DNA of 64,000 nt from Streptomyces sp. SJL17-4 (GCF_036826855.1 NZ_CP104578.1:4375501-4439500); one strand, 5' to 3'; positions 30,168-38,222 are shown, numbered from the stretch's first letter. Made by a program: numbers and translations. The notes: generated by a model from the letters alone, not told the origin.

Positions 30168-30617
30168 ATGGCGAAGACGACGACGGAGACGGTCGCCGCG
30201 GGTCGACTCGGGCACACGATCAAGAGGGCCGAGCAGGCTCTGATCGGACGCAAGACGGAAGCGCTGCGGGAGTTCGGTCTGACGGTGCCGCAGTACGCCG
30301 TCCTGCTGCTGTTGTCGGTCTCGGACGGCATGTCCGCGGCGCAGCTGGCGCGCGAGTGCATGGTCACGCCGCAGACGATGGCCACGGTTCTGACCAACCT
30401 GGAGAAGGCGGACCTGGTGGTCCGGGAGCCCTCGGAGCTGCACCAGAAGGTCGTCGTCAACCGGGCGACCCGGGCCGGCCGGGCCATCGTGAAGAAGGCC
30501 GACAAGGCGGCCCTTCGCGTCGAGGGGGCGCTGGGCGCCGAGTTCACGCCCGAGGAAAGGGCGCGGTTCGAGGAGTACCTGGAGCGGTCGATCGTCGTTC
30601 TGGGGTCCCTCGAATAG
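30168..30617 (+). CDS. MarR family transcriptional regulator
   Basis: 149 aa from ATG 30168. Winged helix-turn-helix: GLTVPQYAVLLLLSVSDGMSAAQLARECMVTPQTMATVLTNLEKADLVVREPSELHQKVVVNRATRAGRAIV, in which recognition helix and wing are clear. Dimerising helices flank it. Divergent from the aldo/keto reductase; MarR proteins usually repress the divergent gene and themselves and respond to phenolic or oxidising ligands. The upstream palindromes support this. Confidence 0.93.
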   Translation: MAKTTTETVAAGRLGHTIKRAEQALIGRKTEALREFGLTVPQYAVLLLLSVSDGMSAAQLARECMVTPQTMATVLTNLEKADLVVREPSELHQKVVVNRATRAGRAIVKKADKAALRVEGALGAEFTPEERARFEEYLERSIVVLGSLE

Positions 30618-30652
30618 ATCCGTTGGATCCGTTGGATCCGTTGGATCCGTTA
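30617..30652. repeat. 9-bp tandem repeat GATCCGTTG
   Basis: Four copies of GATCCGTT(G/A), overlapping the marR stop codon region and ending at the broken MmyB gene. Confidence 0.8.
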
Positions 30653-30925
30653 GATCTGCTCGTGGTCCAGCAGGTCTGCGACCTTCCCCCGGGTCTCCGT
30701 ACCGGGCCGCGCCGTGTGCAGCATCAGCCGGATCCCCGGGCGGTCCGGGATCTCGAGTACCGAGTGATCGAAGACCATGACCCCGGCCCGGGGATGGTCG
30801 ATCGCCTTCACTCCCTGGTTCGTCGCCGTGAGCTCGTACCGCGACCAGAGCTCCGCGAACTCCTCGCTCTCCTTCATCAGCCGGCGGGAGGCGACCGGCA
30901 GGTTCCTGTTCCTGTGGAGGCGCGC
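30650..30925 (-). pseudogene. Remnant of an MmyB-type HTH regulator
   Basis: The last 75 codons read ...SEEFAELWSRYELTATNQGVKAIDHPRAGVMVFDHSVLEIPDRPGIRLMLHTARPGTETRGKVADLL, which is the end of the MmyB-like ligand-binding domain found at the C-terminus of large actinobacterial XRE regulators (usually about 270-290 aa). The frame continues a little upstream (RNLPVASRRLM) and then stops resembling the family; no helix-turn-helix is present within 300 bases. I read it as a 3' remnant, with the 5' two thirds deleted. The exact upstream edge is uncertain. Confidence 0.68.
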
Positions 30926-30969
30926 TGAGCGTGGGAGGGCGGGCCCGAGGTCGCGGCTGGCGGGTGCGA

Positions 30970-30997
30970 CTTTTGTCGTCGGGGGGTGCGACGAAAG
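30970..30997. promoter_or_regulatory. Candidate response-regulator operator
   Basis: Inverted repeat CTTTTGTCG (30970-30978) and CGACGAAAG (30989-30997), one mismatch, centre to centre 19 bp, about 40 bp before the kinase start. It probably binds the LuxR-type regulator at 32863 (autoregulation, inferred). Confidence 0.5.
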
Positions 30998-31037
30998 AGG
31001 GACGACCCGGGGCCGGGCTGCCGCCTACGGTGCGAGC

Positions 31038-32825
31038 GTGGACGTTATGTCGAAGTCGGGGACCCGGAGTTCGTACGGGATCGGGGCCGCGCTCGCCGCG
31101 GGGTGGGCGTGGTTCGCGGTGCCGGGGCAGTGGTCGGGGCGCAGGACCACCGGTGAGGTGGCACTCGCCGCGGTCGTCGCGCTGCTCGGCGCCGGGACCG
31201 AGGACCTCCTGGGCGGCGAGGGCTGGGTGCTGGCCGCCGTCGCCGCCGGGTCCGCCCTGCTGTCCCTCGTGCGCCGCAGACTTCCCGCGAGCGTGCTCGT
31301 CCTGACCGCGGGTCTCACGCCCTTCGTGCCCGGCTTCGGGCCGCTGCTGCTGGTCGTCGGCTGGTCCTCCGGCCGGTACATCGCGGGGGCGGGCCGCGCG
31401 CTCACCGCGTTCATCGCCGCCTTCGTCGTGAACGTCGGCGGGAGTCTCGTGGGGCCGTGGGAAGGGAGCCGGCTGCTCACCATCGCCCTCACGGCGACCC
31501 TGTACTACCTGGGCACCACCCTGGCCCCCGGGCTCGCCCACCGCTACTGGACCCAGCGGCGGACCCTGTTGCACGCGCTCCAGGAGCGCAACGCCCAGCT
31601 GCTGCGGGAGCGGACCATGGTGGTCGGGCAGGCGCGGCTGCGGGAGCGTCAGCGGATCGCCCAGGACATGCACGACAGCCTCGGGCACCAACTGGCCCTG
31701 ATCGCCGTCCACACCGGGGCCCTGGAGGTGGACCGGGAGCTGAGCGAGCGCCAGCGCGAGGTCGTCGGAGTCCTGCGGAACGCGTCGGTGACCGCGATGC
31801 ACGAGCTGCGGGAGGTCGTCGGGATCCTCCGCGACGGGATCGAGGCCGCCGACGGTTCGGCGGCGGCGCCCGGGCGGGCCGGGGACGGGACGGGCCGCGC
31901 GGCGCGGGGGATCGCGGGCATCGAGGGGCTGGTGGAGGCGGCACGGACGGCCGGCACCTCGGTCGGGCTGAGACGGTCGGGGGAGGAGCGGTCGCTGGCT
32001 CCGGCCGCCGACCACGCCGCGTACCGGATCGTGCAGGAGGCCCTCACCAACGCCTACAAGTACGCGCCGGGGGCGGCGATCGGCGTCGACCTGCGGTACG
32101 AGCCGGACACCTTCGTGGTGGAGGTCCTCAACGAGAAGCCCACGGACGAGCCCGCGGAGGACGTGGTGAGCGGCGGGCAGGGGCTGACCGGCCTCGCCGA
32201 GCGGGCCCGGCTGGTGGGTGGCATGTGTCATGCGGGCCCGGCCGACGGCGGTGGGTTCCGGGTGGCCGGAATGCTGCCCTACGGAGCGGCGCCCCTCGCG
32301 GAAGCCGCGCCTTTGGTCGATGCGGCCGACGACTTCCGGCAGCAGACCACGAAGCCGCTGGTGGGCGATGGTCGTCCGGTCGTGGTCGGACCGGCCGACT
32401 GGACGTTCACGGAGCGGGAGCTGGCCATGGCGGTGCACGGGGGCAGAGGCAGAAGCACGGGTGGTTCGATCGCGCTGGGCTGCGGGATCGCGTTCGCGGC
32501 GCTCGTCCTGCTGGTGGTGGCGGGCGGCTTCGGCCTCTACTTCCTGATGGGGTCGTTGAAGGAGGGGATGATCGAACCCGCGCAGTACGAGGCGGTGAAG
32601 GTCGGGGCGGCGGAGAAGGACGTACGAGGCCAACTCCCGTCCGGCGACACGATCGCCACGGCCGGCCTCAGCGGCAAGGGCCCCGCGCGGCCCGAGGGCG
32701 CCGACTGTCTGGTGCTGATGTCCTCGGAGGTGAGCGACACCTTCGAGAAGGAGCCCGTTTTCCGGTTCTGCTTCAAGGACGGCAAGCTGATCGAGAAGAA
32801 GTCGTACGAGGTCGAGGCGCGCTAG
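31038..32825 (+). CDS. DesK/LiaS-type histidine kinase with extra C-terminal TM domain
   Basis: 595 aa from GTG 31038. No ribosome site is seen; TACGGT at 31026-31031 would place the transcription start at about 31038, suggesting a leaderless mRNA. Order: five to six membrane helices (about 10-165), dimerisation with phosphorylated His212 (RIAQDMHDSLGHQLA, HisKA_3), and an ATPase domain (RIVQEALTNAYKYAP; GQGLTGLAERARLVGG) ending near 415. Unusually, a further 180 residues follow: a linker, a membrane helix (ALGCGIAFAALVLLVVAGGFGLYFLMG, about 479-505) and an 90-residue outer domain ending CLVLMSSEV...FRFCFKDGKLIEKKSYEVEAR. Partner regulator lies downstream. Confidence 0.92.
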   Translation: MDVMSKSGTRSSYGIGAALAAGWAWFAVPGQWSGRRTTGEVALAAVVALLGAGTEDLLGGEGWVLAAVAAGSALLSLVRRRLPASVLVLTAGLTPFVPGFGPLLLVVGWSSGRYIAGAGRALTAFIAAFVVNVGGSLVGPWEGSRLLTIALTATLYYLGTTLAPGLAHRYWTQRRTLLHALQERNAQLLRERTMVVGQARLRERQRIAQDMHDSLGHQLALIAVHTGALEVDRELSERQREVVGVLRNASVTAMHELREVVGILRDGIEAADGSAAAPGRAGDGTGRAARGIAGIEGLVEAARTAGTSVGLRRSGEERSLAPAADHAAYRIVQEALTNAYKYAPGAAIGVDLRYEPDTFVVEVLNEKPTDEPAEDVVSGGQGLTGLAERARLVGGMCHAGPADGGGFRVAGMLPYGAAPLAEAAPLVDAADDFRQQTTKPLVGDGRPVVVGPADWTFTERELAMAVHGGRGRSTGGSIALGCGIAFAALVLLVVAGGFGLYFLMGSLKEGMIEPAQYEAVKVGAAEKDVRGQLPSGDTIATAGLSGKGPARPEGADCLVLMSSEVSDTFEKEPVFRFCFKDGKLIEKKSYEVEAR

Positions 32826-32862
32826 CGCCCACCCGCCCGTACCGGAGCCGTGGGGAGTAGCT

Positions 32863-33531
32863 GTGGCAGGGCTGGCAGGGCAGGCCATCAGGGTGGTGAT
32901 CGCCGACGACGAGCCGCTGATCAGGGCCGGGATTCGGATGATCCTCACCTCCGACCCGGAGATCGAGGTCGTCGCCGAGGCCGCCAACGGCCGGGAGGCG
33001 GTCGAGGTGACACGGGCGCATGCCGCGGACGTGGTGCTGCTCGACATTCAGATGCCGGTGCTCGACGGCCTCTCGGCGCTGCCGGAGCTGCGCCGGGCGG
33101 CGCCGGCGGCCCGGGTGATCGTCCTGACGACCTTCGGGGAGCGGGACAACGTCCTGCGGACCCTGGAGCACGGGGGCGCCGGGTTCCTGCTGAAGGACAC
33201 GGCACCCGCGGAGCTCATCCGGGCGGTACGGGCGGCCGCGGCGGGTGACGCGTATCTGTCACCGGCGGCGACCCGGCATGTCGTGGAGCGGCTCGCCACC
33301 GGCCGGGAGGCGGCCCGTGCCGAGGAGGCGCGGGGGCGGATCGCGGGCCTGAGCGAGAAGGAGCGCGATGTGCTGGCGCTGCTCGGCGAAGGGCTCTCCA
33401 ACGCGGACGCGGGGAAGCGGCTGCACATGAGCGAGGCCACGGTGAAGACGTATGTGAGCCGGATCCTCGCCAAGCTGGACTGCGAGAACCGGGTCCAGGC
33501 GGCACTGCTCGCACGGGACGCGGGACTGTAG
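32863..33531 (+). CDS. NarL/LuxR-type response regulator
   Basis: 222 aa from GTG 32863 (GGGGAG five bases upstream). Receiver domain with acidic pair Asp15/Asp16, phosphoacceptor Asp61 (VVLLDIQMP), Thr in VLTTFG and Lys in FLLKDTAP. The output domain is a LuxR helix-turn-helix: LSEKERDVLALLGEGLSNADAGKRLHMSEATVKTYVSRILAKLDCENRVQAALLARDAGL. Cognate partner of the kinase 37 bases upstream. Confidence 0.95.
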   Translation: MAGLAGQAIRVVIADDEPLIRAGIRMILTSDPEIEVVAEAANGREAVEVTRAHAADVVLLDIQMPVLDGLSALPELRRAAPAARVIVLTTFGERDNVLRTLEHGGAGFLLKDTAPAELIRAVRAAAAGDAYLSPAATRHVVERLATGREAARAEEARGRIAGLSEKERDVLALLGEGLSNADAGKRLHMSEATVKTYVSRILAKLDCENRVQAALLARDAGL

Positions 33532-33670
33532 GAGGGGACTGCCGCGCCGCTCACGGGGCGGCCGGCCCGGTCGGTGCGGGGTTCGGTCACGGACGTGCGG
33601 CTCCCTCGTCGTCGCCGCCGGAGTCAAGGAGACAGGGCGGGCGAACTGGCCGGTGGGCGAATACCTGGAC

Positions 33671-33724
33671 CGAAGCCGAAGCCGAAGCCGAAGCCGAAGC
33701 CGAAGTCGGAGCCGGAGCCGGAGC
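33671..33724. repeat. Hexamer tandem repeat
   Basis: Five CGAAGC units followed by CGAAGT and three CGGAGC units, nine in all. Simple-sequence slippage array. Confidence 0.85.
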
Positions 33725-33768
33725 CGGGGTGGAGGGGGAGAGGGACGAGGTCGTCGCGGTCGGAGGAG

Positions 33769-33791
33769 TTATCCACAGGCGCTTGTCCACA
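33769..33791 (+). promoter_or_regulatory. Pair of perfect DnaA boxes
   Basis: TTATCCACA (33769-33777) and TTGTCCACA (33783-33791), same orientation, 14 bp start to start, about 80 bp before the DUF2252 start. The second is the Streptomyces-preferred form. Confidence 0.7.
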
Positions 33792-33869
33792 GGGGGAGAC
33801 GGCCGCTCGGGTGCGGCGGTACGGTCAGGCCGGATGATGTTGGACTTTCACATCGGGGGAGGGCAGGCC

Positions 33870-35360
33870 ATGGGCGACACCCAGGTCGTCGTGCCGGGAC
33901 AGCGCGGCACGGACGGAGCACCGGAGGGCAGGTCGGACAGCGCTACGGACGGCCTGCGCGTGCCGCACGTGCCGGGCTTCGCCCGCCGTGCCGCCGTCGG
34001 AGGCGGGACCGCCGCCTCTCCCAAGGAACGCGGCAAGGCACTGCGTGAGCGGGTCCCGCGCTCCGCCCACCGGCAGCCCGCCCTCGCGGCCGACCGACCC
34101 GATGCCGTCCGGGCCGTCGAGGAGTCGAACCGGGACCGCGTCCCCGAACTCGCACCGATGCGGGTCGGCAGGATGGCGGCCAGCCCCTTCACCTTCCTGC
34201 GCGGAGCCGCCGGGCTCATGGCCCAGGACCTCGCCGGCACCCCCGTCACCGGGATCGCCGCCCAACTGTGCGGCGACGCTCACGCCGCCAACTTCGGGCT
34301 CTACGGAGACGCGCGCGGCCGGCTCGTCATGGACCTCAACGACTTCGACGAGACCGTCGTCGGCCCCTGGGAATGGGACCTCAAGCGGCTTGCCACCTCC
34401 CTCGTCCTCGTCGGCCGGGAAGTGGGCGCGAGCGAGGACGTGTGCCGGGCCGCCGCCTTCGACACCGTCGGCGCCTACCGGCGCACCATGCGGCTGCTCG
34501 CCCGGCTCCCCACTCTCGACGCGTGGAACGCCATCGCCGACGAGGAGCTCGTCTCCCACACCGACGCCCGTGACCTCCTCGGCACCCTGGAGCGGGTCTC
34601 CGCCAAGGCCCGCAACAACACCAGCGCCCGGTTCGCCGCCCGCTCCACCGAGGCCGTCACCGACGCCGAGGGCGGCGGCCGCCGCTTCGTCGACGCTCCC
34701 CCGGTCCTGCGCAGGGTCCCGGACGCCGAGGCGGCAGCCGTCGCCGCCTCCCTCGGCCCCTACCTGGAGACCGTGTCCGAGGACCGGCTGCCGCTCCTCG
34801 CGCGGTACGCCGTCCACGACGTGGCCTTCCGGGTCGTCGGCACCGGCAGCGTCGGCACCCGCTCCTATGTCGTGCTGCTCCTCGACCACCGGGGCGAGGC
34901 ACTCGTCCTCCAGGTGAAGGAAGCCCGGCCGTCCGCCCTGCTGCCCCACCTGCCGGCCGCCGGGTTCACCGTCGCCGACCCCGGCCACGAGGGTCGACGC
35001 GTCGTGCTCGGTCAGAAGCGAATACAGGTCGTGAGCGACATCCTGCTCGGCTGGACCACGGTGGAGGGGCGCCCCTTCCAGGTGCGCCAGTTCCGCAACC
35101 GCAAGGGCAGCGTCGATCCCGCCGCGCTCACCGTGGACCAGGTCGACGACTACGGGCGGATGACGGGGGCCCTGCTCGCCCGCGCCCACGCCCACAGCGC
35201 CGATCCGCGCCTGATAGCCGGGTACTGCGGGAAGAACGAGGAGTTCGACGAGGCCGTCGCCGCGTTCGCCGTGTCCTACGCGGACCGCACCACCGCCGAC
35301 CATGCCGACCTGCTCACTGCCGTCCGAGCGGGCCGCATAGCGGCAGAACTGGGCGTCTGA
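33870..35360 (+). CDS. DUF2252 family protein
   Basis: 496 aa from ATG 33870, chosen because GGGGGAGGG (33855-33863) sits six bases upstream; ATG 33834 lacks one. The family has a kinase-like fold: RMAASPFTFLRGAAGLMAQDL, CGDAHAANFGLYG (the HGD/HxN-like catalytic loop), MDLNDFDETVVGPWEWDLKRLATSLV (metal-binding DFD). Late motif YCGKNEEFDEAVAAFAVSYADRTTADHADL is family-typical. Function unknown; similar proteins occur in streptomycetes and mycobacteria. Probably cytoplasmic. Confidence 0.9.
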   Translation: MGDTQVVVPGQRGTDGAPEGRSDSATDGLRVPHVPGFARRAAVGGGTAASPKERGKALRERVPRSAHRQPALAADRPDAVRAVEESNRDRVPELAPMRVGRMAASPFTFLRGAAGLMAQDLAGTPVTGIAAQLCGDAHAANFGLYGDARGRLVMDLNDFDETVVGPWEWDLKRLATSLVLVGREVGASEDVCRAAAFDTVGAYRRTMRLLARLPTLDAWNAIADEELVSHTDARDLLGTLERVSAKARNNTSARFAARSTEAVTDAEGGGRRFVDAPPVLRRVPDAEAAAVAASLGPYLETVSEDRLPLLARYAVHDVAFRVVGTGSVGTRSYVVLLLDHRGEALVLQVKEARPSALLPHLPAAGFTVADPGHEGRRVVLGQKRIQVVSDILLGWTTVEGRPFQVRQFRNRKGSVDPAALTVDQVDDYGRMTGALLARAHAHSADPRLIAGYCGKNEEFDEAVAAFAVSYADRTTADHADLLTAVRAGRIAAELGV

Positions 35361-35400
35361 CCTACGCCGCCGCGCCCTAACCGGGGCACGAGGGGGAGCG

Positions 35401-35445
35401 CGGGGAGGGGGGGGAGAGGGAGGGGAGGGGGAGGGAGGGGGGAGG
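35401..35445. repeat. Guanine-rich tract
   Basis: 45 bases almost purely G with single A spacers, giving many runs of three or more G on the plus strand, i.e. G-quadruplex potential. It lies before the J-domain gene. Confidence 0.8.
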
Positions 35446-35509
35446 CCCCCTCGGAAGGACCGTAGGCTGGGTGGGACGAGCCGGAACGAGGACGTGGGCG
35501 GGCGTAGAC

Positions 35510-36502
35510 GTGAGCGTGCACCAGGGTGCGAACGAGGGCCCCGAGAGCGAGCGGCCTCAGGGCGAGCCGTCCCCGAGCGAGGCTCCCGAGAGCGAGCGGC
35601 TTCAGGACGTGCGGTCCCGGAGCGAGGCGCCTGAGGGCGAGCGGCTTCAGGGCGAGCCGTCCCGGAGCGAGGCGCCTGAGGGCGAGCGGCTTCAGGACGT
35701 GCGGTCCCCGGGCGAGGCGCCTGAGGGCGAGCGGCCTGAGGCGCGGCTTGAGCGGGCTGTGCGGGTGGCCGAGCAGGCGTTGATCGAGTTCGAGATCGCC
35801 GTCGAGACCTTCCGTGTCGAGGTGGACAACTTCTCGCGGCTGCACCACCAGAAGCTCGGCCCGATGTACGCGCGGCTCGATGAGCTCGACGCCCGGATCG
35901 CCGAAGCGCGGGCGGCGCGGACCGGAGACCCCGAGGATCTGCGGCGTGCGCAGGAGGCGCGGGCCGCGGTCATGCCGATGCCGGGGGTGGACGAGCTGTT
36001 CCACGACTGGATCGACTCCGACGGCTTCTCCCCCGAGGCCGAGGCCATGCTCACCGACCGTCCGGTGCGGCCGCCGAAGCGGGTCCGCCCCAACGAGGAG
36101 GTCCGCAGGCTCTACCGGGAGCTGGCCCGTAAGGCCCACCCCGACCTGGCCCGCGAGGAGGACGAGCGGAAGCGGCGCGAGGAGTTCATCACCCGGGTGA
36201 ACGCCGCCTACGCCCGCGGTGACGAGGCCGTCCTTCGCGAGTTGTCCGCCGAGTGGGAGGCCGGTCCCGTGCCGGCCGAGGAGCGGCTCAGCGAGAGCGA
36301 GGAGCTGTACGCGCGCCTCGAGTGGCTGGCGCAGCGCAAGGACATGCTGTCGGCGCTGGCGCGCGAGCTTGAGGAGAGCGCGATCGGCGCGATGCTGCGG
36401 ATGGCGCCGGAGGACCCGGACCGTCTCCTGGAGGAGATCGCGGAGCAGCTGCTCGCGCAGGTCTCCGAGCGGGAGAGCGAGCTGGCCGGGCTGGTGCAGT
36501 AG
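35510..36502 (+). CDS. J-domain protein with N-terminal 15-residue repeats
   Basis: 330 aa from GTG 35510; GTG 35471 is an alternative and would lengthen it to 343. TAGGCT at 35463-35468 could be a -10 box, which would favour 35510. The N-terminus is an acidic tandem repeat. Then a helical region (about 85-150) and a J-domain: EEVRRLYRELARKAHPDLAREEDERKRREEFITRVNAAYARGD, with the HPD signature that stimulates Hsp70 ATPase. The J-domain is near residue 205. A coiled-coil-rich end follows. No DnaJ zinc fingers. Cytoplasmic co-chaperone-like protein of unknown target. Confidence 0.88.
   Translation: MSVHQGANEGPESERPQGEPSPSEAPESERLQDVRSRSEAPEGERLQGEPSRSEAPEGERLQDVRSPGEAPEGERPEARLERAVRVAEQALIEFEIAVETFRVEVDNFSRLHHQKLGPMYARLDELDARIAEARAARTGDPEDLRRAQEARAAVMPMPGVDELFHDWIDSDGFSPEAEAMLTDRPVRPPKRVRPNEEVRRLYRELARKAHPDLAREEDERKRREEFITRVNAAYARGDEAVLRELSAEWEAGPVPAEERLSESEELYARLEWLAQRKDMLSALARELEESAIGAMLRMAPEDPDRLLEEIAEQLLAQVSERESELAGLVQ
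35549..35728 (+). repeat. Four tandem 45-bp units inside the J-domain gene
   Basis: In-frame repeats encoding ER(P/L)Q(GEP/DVR)S..EAPE(S/G), alternating two variants (GEPS and DVRS). Units start at 35549, 35594, 35639 and 35684. Confidence 0.88.
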
Positions 36503-36567
36503 GTTTTTCTGTGCGCTCGACACCCTTCGGGCGCAGTGGCGGTACTGATCGAGAGAAGGCCGGACCG

Positions 36568-36912
36568 ATGAATTTCTCCCCTCTGCCCTCGGTGGACGCG
36601 GCTTCCGTGCCGGCCGATGCCCTGGTGCTGGACGTCAGGGAGGACGACGAGTGGGCGGCCGGGCATGTCGAGGGCGCGCTGCACGTGCCGATGAGCGACT
36701 TCGTGGGCCGTTTCGGTGAGGTGACCGAGGCGGTGGCCGAGCGGGGTCGCGCCTATGTGATGTGCCGGGTGGGTGGCCGGTCGGCGCAGGTCACGCAGTA
36801 TCTGGTGCAGCAGGGCTTCGACGCGGTGAACGTCGAGGGCGGCATGCTCGCCTGGGACGGTGCCGGGCGCCCGATGGTGACGGGTACCGGAAGCCCGGCC
36901 TTCGTTCTCTGA
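36568..36912 (+). CDS. Rhodanese-like domain protein
   Basis: 114 aa from ATG 36568, preceded by GAGAGAAGG. Single rhodanese domain: VLDVREDDEWAAGHVEGALHVPMSDF, catalytic Cys66 in MCRVGGRS, and AVNVEGGMLAWDGAG. The Cys is present, so it may transfer sulfur; substrate unknown. Single-domain thiosulfate or persulfide transfer proteins of this kind are cytoplasmic. Confidence 0.93.
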   Translation: MNFSPLPSVDAASVPADALVLDVREDDEWAAGHVEGALHVPMSDFVGRFGEVTEAVAERGRAYVMCRVGGRSAQVTQYLVQQGFDAVNVEGGMLAWDGAGRPMVTGTGSPAFVL

Positions 36913-36967
36913 CGTTCCCTGGGCTTTCCCGGGCTCCCCCGGGCTTCCCGACCTGTTCCGCCCGGTC

Positions 36968-38101
36968 TCAGCCGAGGGGGTGGTCGGCCAGGAGGTCGCC
37001 CAGGGCGTCCTCGTGGGCCGCGGCGGGGCCGAGGGACAGCTCCAGGTGCTTGGCCCAGGCGTGGAAGCGGTGCAGCGGGTAGTCGGTGTCGGCGCCGAAG
37101 CCGCCGTGCAGGTGCTGCGCGGTCTGCACCACCCGTCGTACGCCTTCGGAGGCCCAGATCTTCGCGACGGCGATGTCCCCTTCGGCGGGGAGTGCCGCTT
37201 CGGCTCCGCTGGACAGGCGCCAGGCCGCCTGCCAGAGGGTGACCTCCATGGCGCGCAGGTCGATGTAGCGGTCGGCGGTCTGGACGGCGACGGCCTGGAA
37301 GGTGGCCACGGGGTGGCCGAACTGTTCGCGTTTCCCGGTGTAGTGGCTCGTCATGGTGAGGACGGCCTCGCCGAGGCCGAGGGCGAGCGCGCAGGTGCCG
37401 GTGGTGAGGAGTCCGCGGAGCCGGTCCCAGGCGCCTTCGGTGTCGATGACGTCGGTGTCGTCGAGGCGGACCGCGTCGAGTCGTAGTTCCGCCAGGAGTT
37501 CGCCGCTGGTGGAGTACTGGGCGGTGAGGGTCAGTCCGTCGTGCGTGCGGGGCAGCAGGGCGAGGACCGTGGCGCCGTCGGTGGTGTGTGCGGGGACGGC
37601 GATGATGTCGGCGCCATGGGCCCAGGGGACTGCGGTCTGCAGGCCGTCGAGGATCCAGTCGGTGCCGTCGCGGTGTGCGGTGACGGCGCGTTCGGCGGGG
37701 TCGTGGCCGGTGCGTCCCTGAGCGGCGGCGGTGAGGACGAGTTCGCCGCGGCTCACACGGGGGAGCAGGTCGGCGGCCGTCTTCGGGGGCGCGTACCGCT
37801 CGACGGTCATGGCGACGGCGCTGGTCTCCAGGAGGGGGACCCGGGCCAGGACGCGGGCGGATTCGCGCAGGACGAGGCAGAGGGCGACGGGGTCGAGCCC
37901 GCCGCCTCCGTGCTCCGGGGACACCACGAGGCCGAGGAGGTCGGCGGCGGCGAGGCGGGACCAGAGCGGTCGGTCGAGGTCCTCGGAGACGGCGCCCGGG
38001 GTGAGGGCGGGGCTCGGTACCGCGTCGGGCGTGACGCCCGAGAAGACCGCCTTGGCGGCCTCGACGGCCGCCTGCTGCTCTTCGGTGAAGGTGAAGTCCA
38101 C
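36968..38101 (-). CDS. Acyl-CoA dehydrogenase (FadE-like)
   Basis: 377 aa FAD enzyme; GTG start at 38101. N-terminal DFTFTEEQQAAVEAAKAVF, middle domain DPVALCLVLRESARVLARVPLLE, and the C-terminal helical domain TMTSHYTGKREQFGHPVATFQAVAVQTADRYIDLRAMEVTLWQAAW and HGGFGADTDYPLHRFHAW. The sequence is of the type that forms alpha2beta2 heteromers in actinobacterial sterol or fatty-acid side-chain oxidation; no partner gene is adjacent. It lies 121 bases after paaE, same strand, behind a KstR-like palindrome. Confidence 0.9.
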   Translation of the reverse strand: MDFTFTEEQQAAVEAAKAVFSGVTPDAVPSPALTPGAVSEDLDRPLWSRLAAADLLGLVVSPEHGGGGLDPVALCLVLRESARVLARVPLLETSAVAMTVERYAPPKTAADLLPRVSRGELVLTAAAQGRTGHDPAERAVTAHRDGTDWILDGLQTAVPWAHGADIIAVPAHTTDGATVLALLPRTHDGLTLTAQYSTSGELLAELRLDAVRLDDTDVIDTEGAWDRLRGLLTTGTCALALGLGEAVLTMTSHYTGKREQFGHPVATFQAVAVQTADRYIDLRAMEVTLWQAAWRLSSGAEAALPAEGDIAVAKIWASEGVRRVVQTAQHLHGGFGADTDYPLHRFHAWAKHLELSLGPAAAHEDALGDLLADHPLG

Positions 38102-38150
38102 TGCCCTGCCCTCCCGTTGTGCCCCTGCTGGTCCTGACGGATCGTCAAGA

Positions 38151-38164
38151 TAGAACAGGTTCTA
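38151..38164. promoter_or_regulatory. KstR-like operator
   Basis: TAGAACAGGTTCTA fits exactly TnnAACnnGTTnnA, the known motif of mycobacterial KstR (a TetR repressor of sterol catabolism). 50 bp upstream of the acyl-CoA dehydrogenase gene. The identity of the regulator is inference. Confidence 0.6.
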
Positions 38165-38222
38165 GTGGAAGGGAATGGCGGCGCCGTAGTCGGGTCGGGG
38201 CGCGGCGCCGGTTCCTCTCTCG

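Larger units (their letters stand above)
33532..33869. other. Intergenic region regulator / DUF2252
   Basis: 338 bases. Contains a hexamer tandem array (33671-33724) and two perfect DnaA boxes (33769-33777 and 33783-33791). No gene recognised. The region before 33870 may hold the DUF2252 promoter; TACGGT at 33820-33825 is a possible -10. Confidence 0.6.

Noticed and set aside
30150..33047. 965-codon open frame on the minus strand
   Set aside because: Shadow of the kinase and regulator genes. Only the last segment within it (another frame) shows a real family.
33671..33724. Hexamer array as a CRISPR-like repeat
   Set aside because: No unique spacers and units of six bases; simple-sequence repeat.
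36913..36967. GGGCTTCCC repeats after the rhodanese gene as a terminator
   Set aside because: Direct rather than inverted; I see no stable stem.
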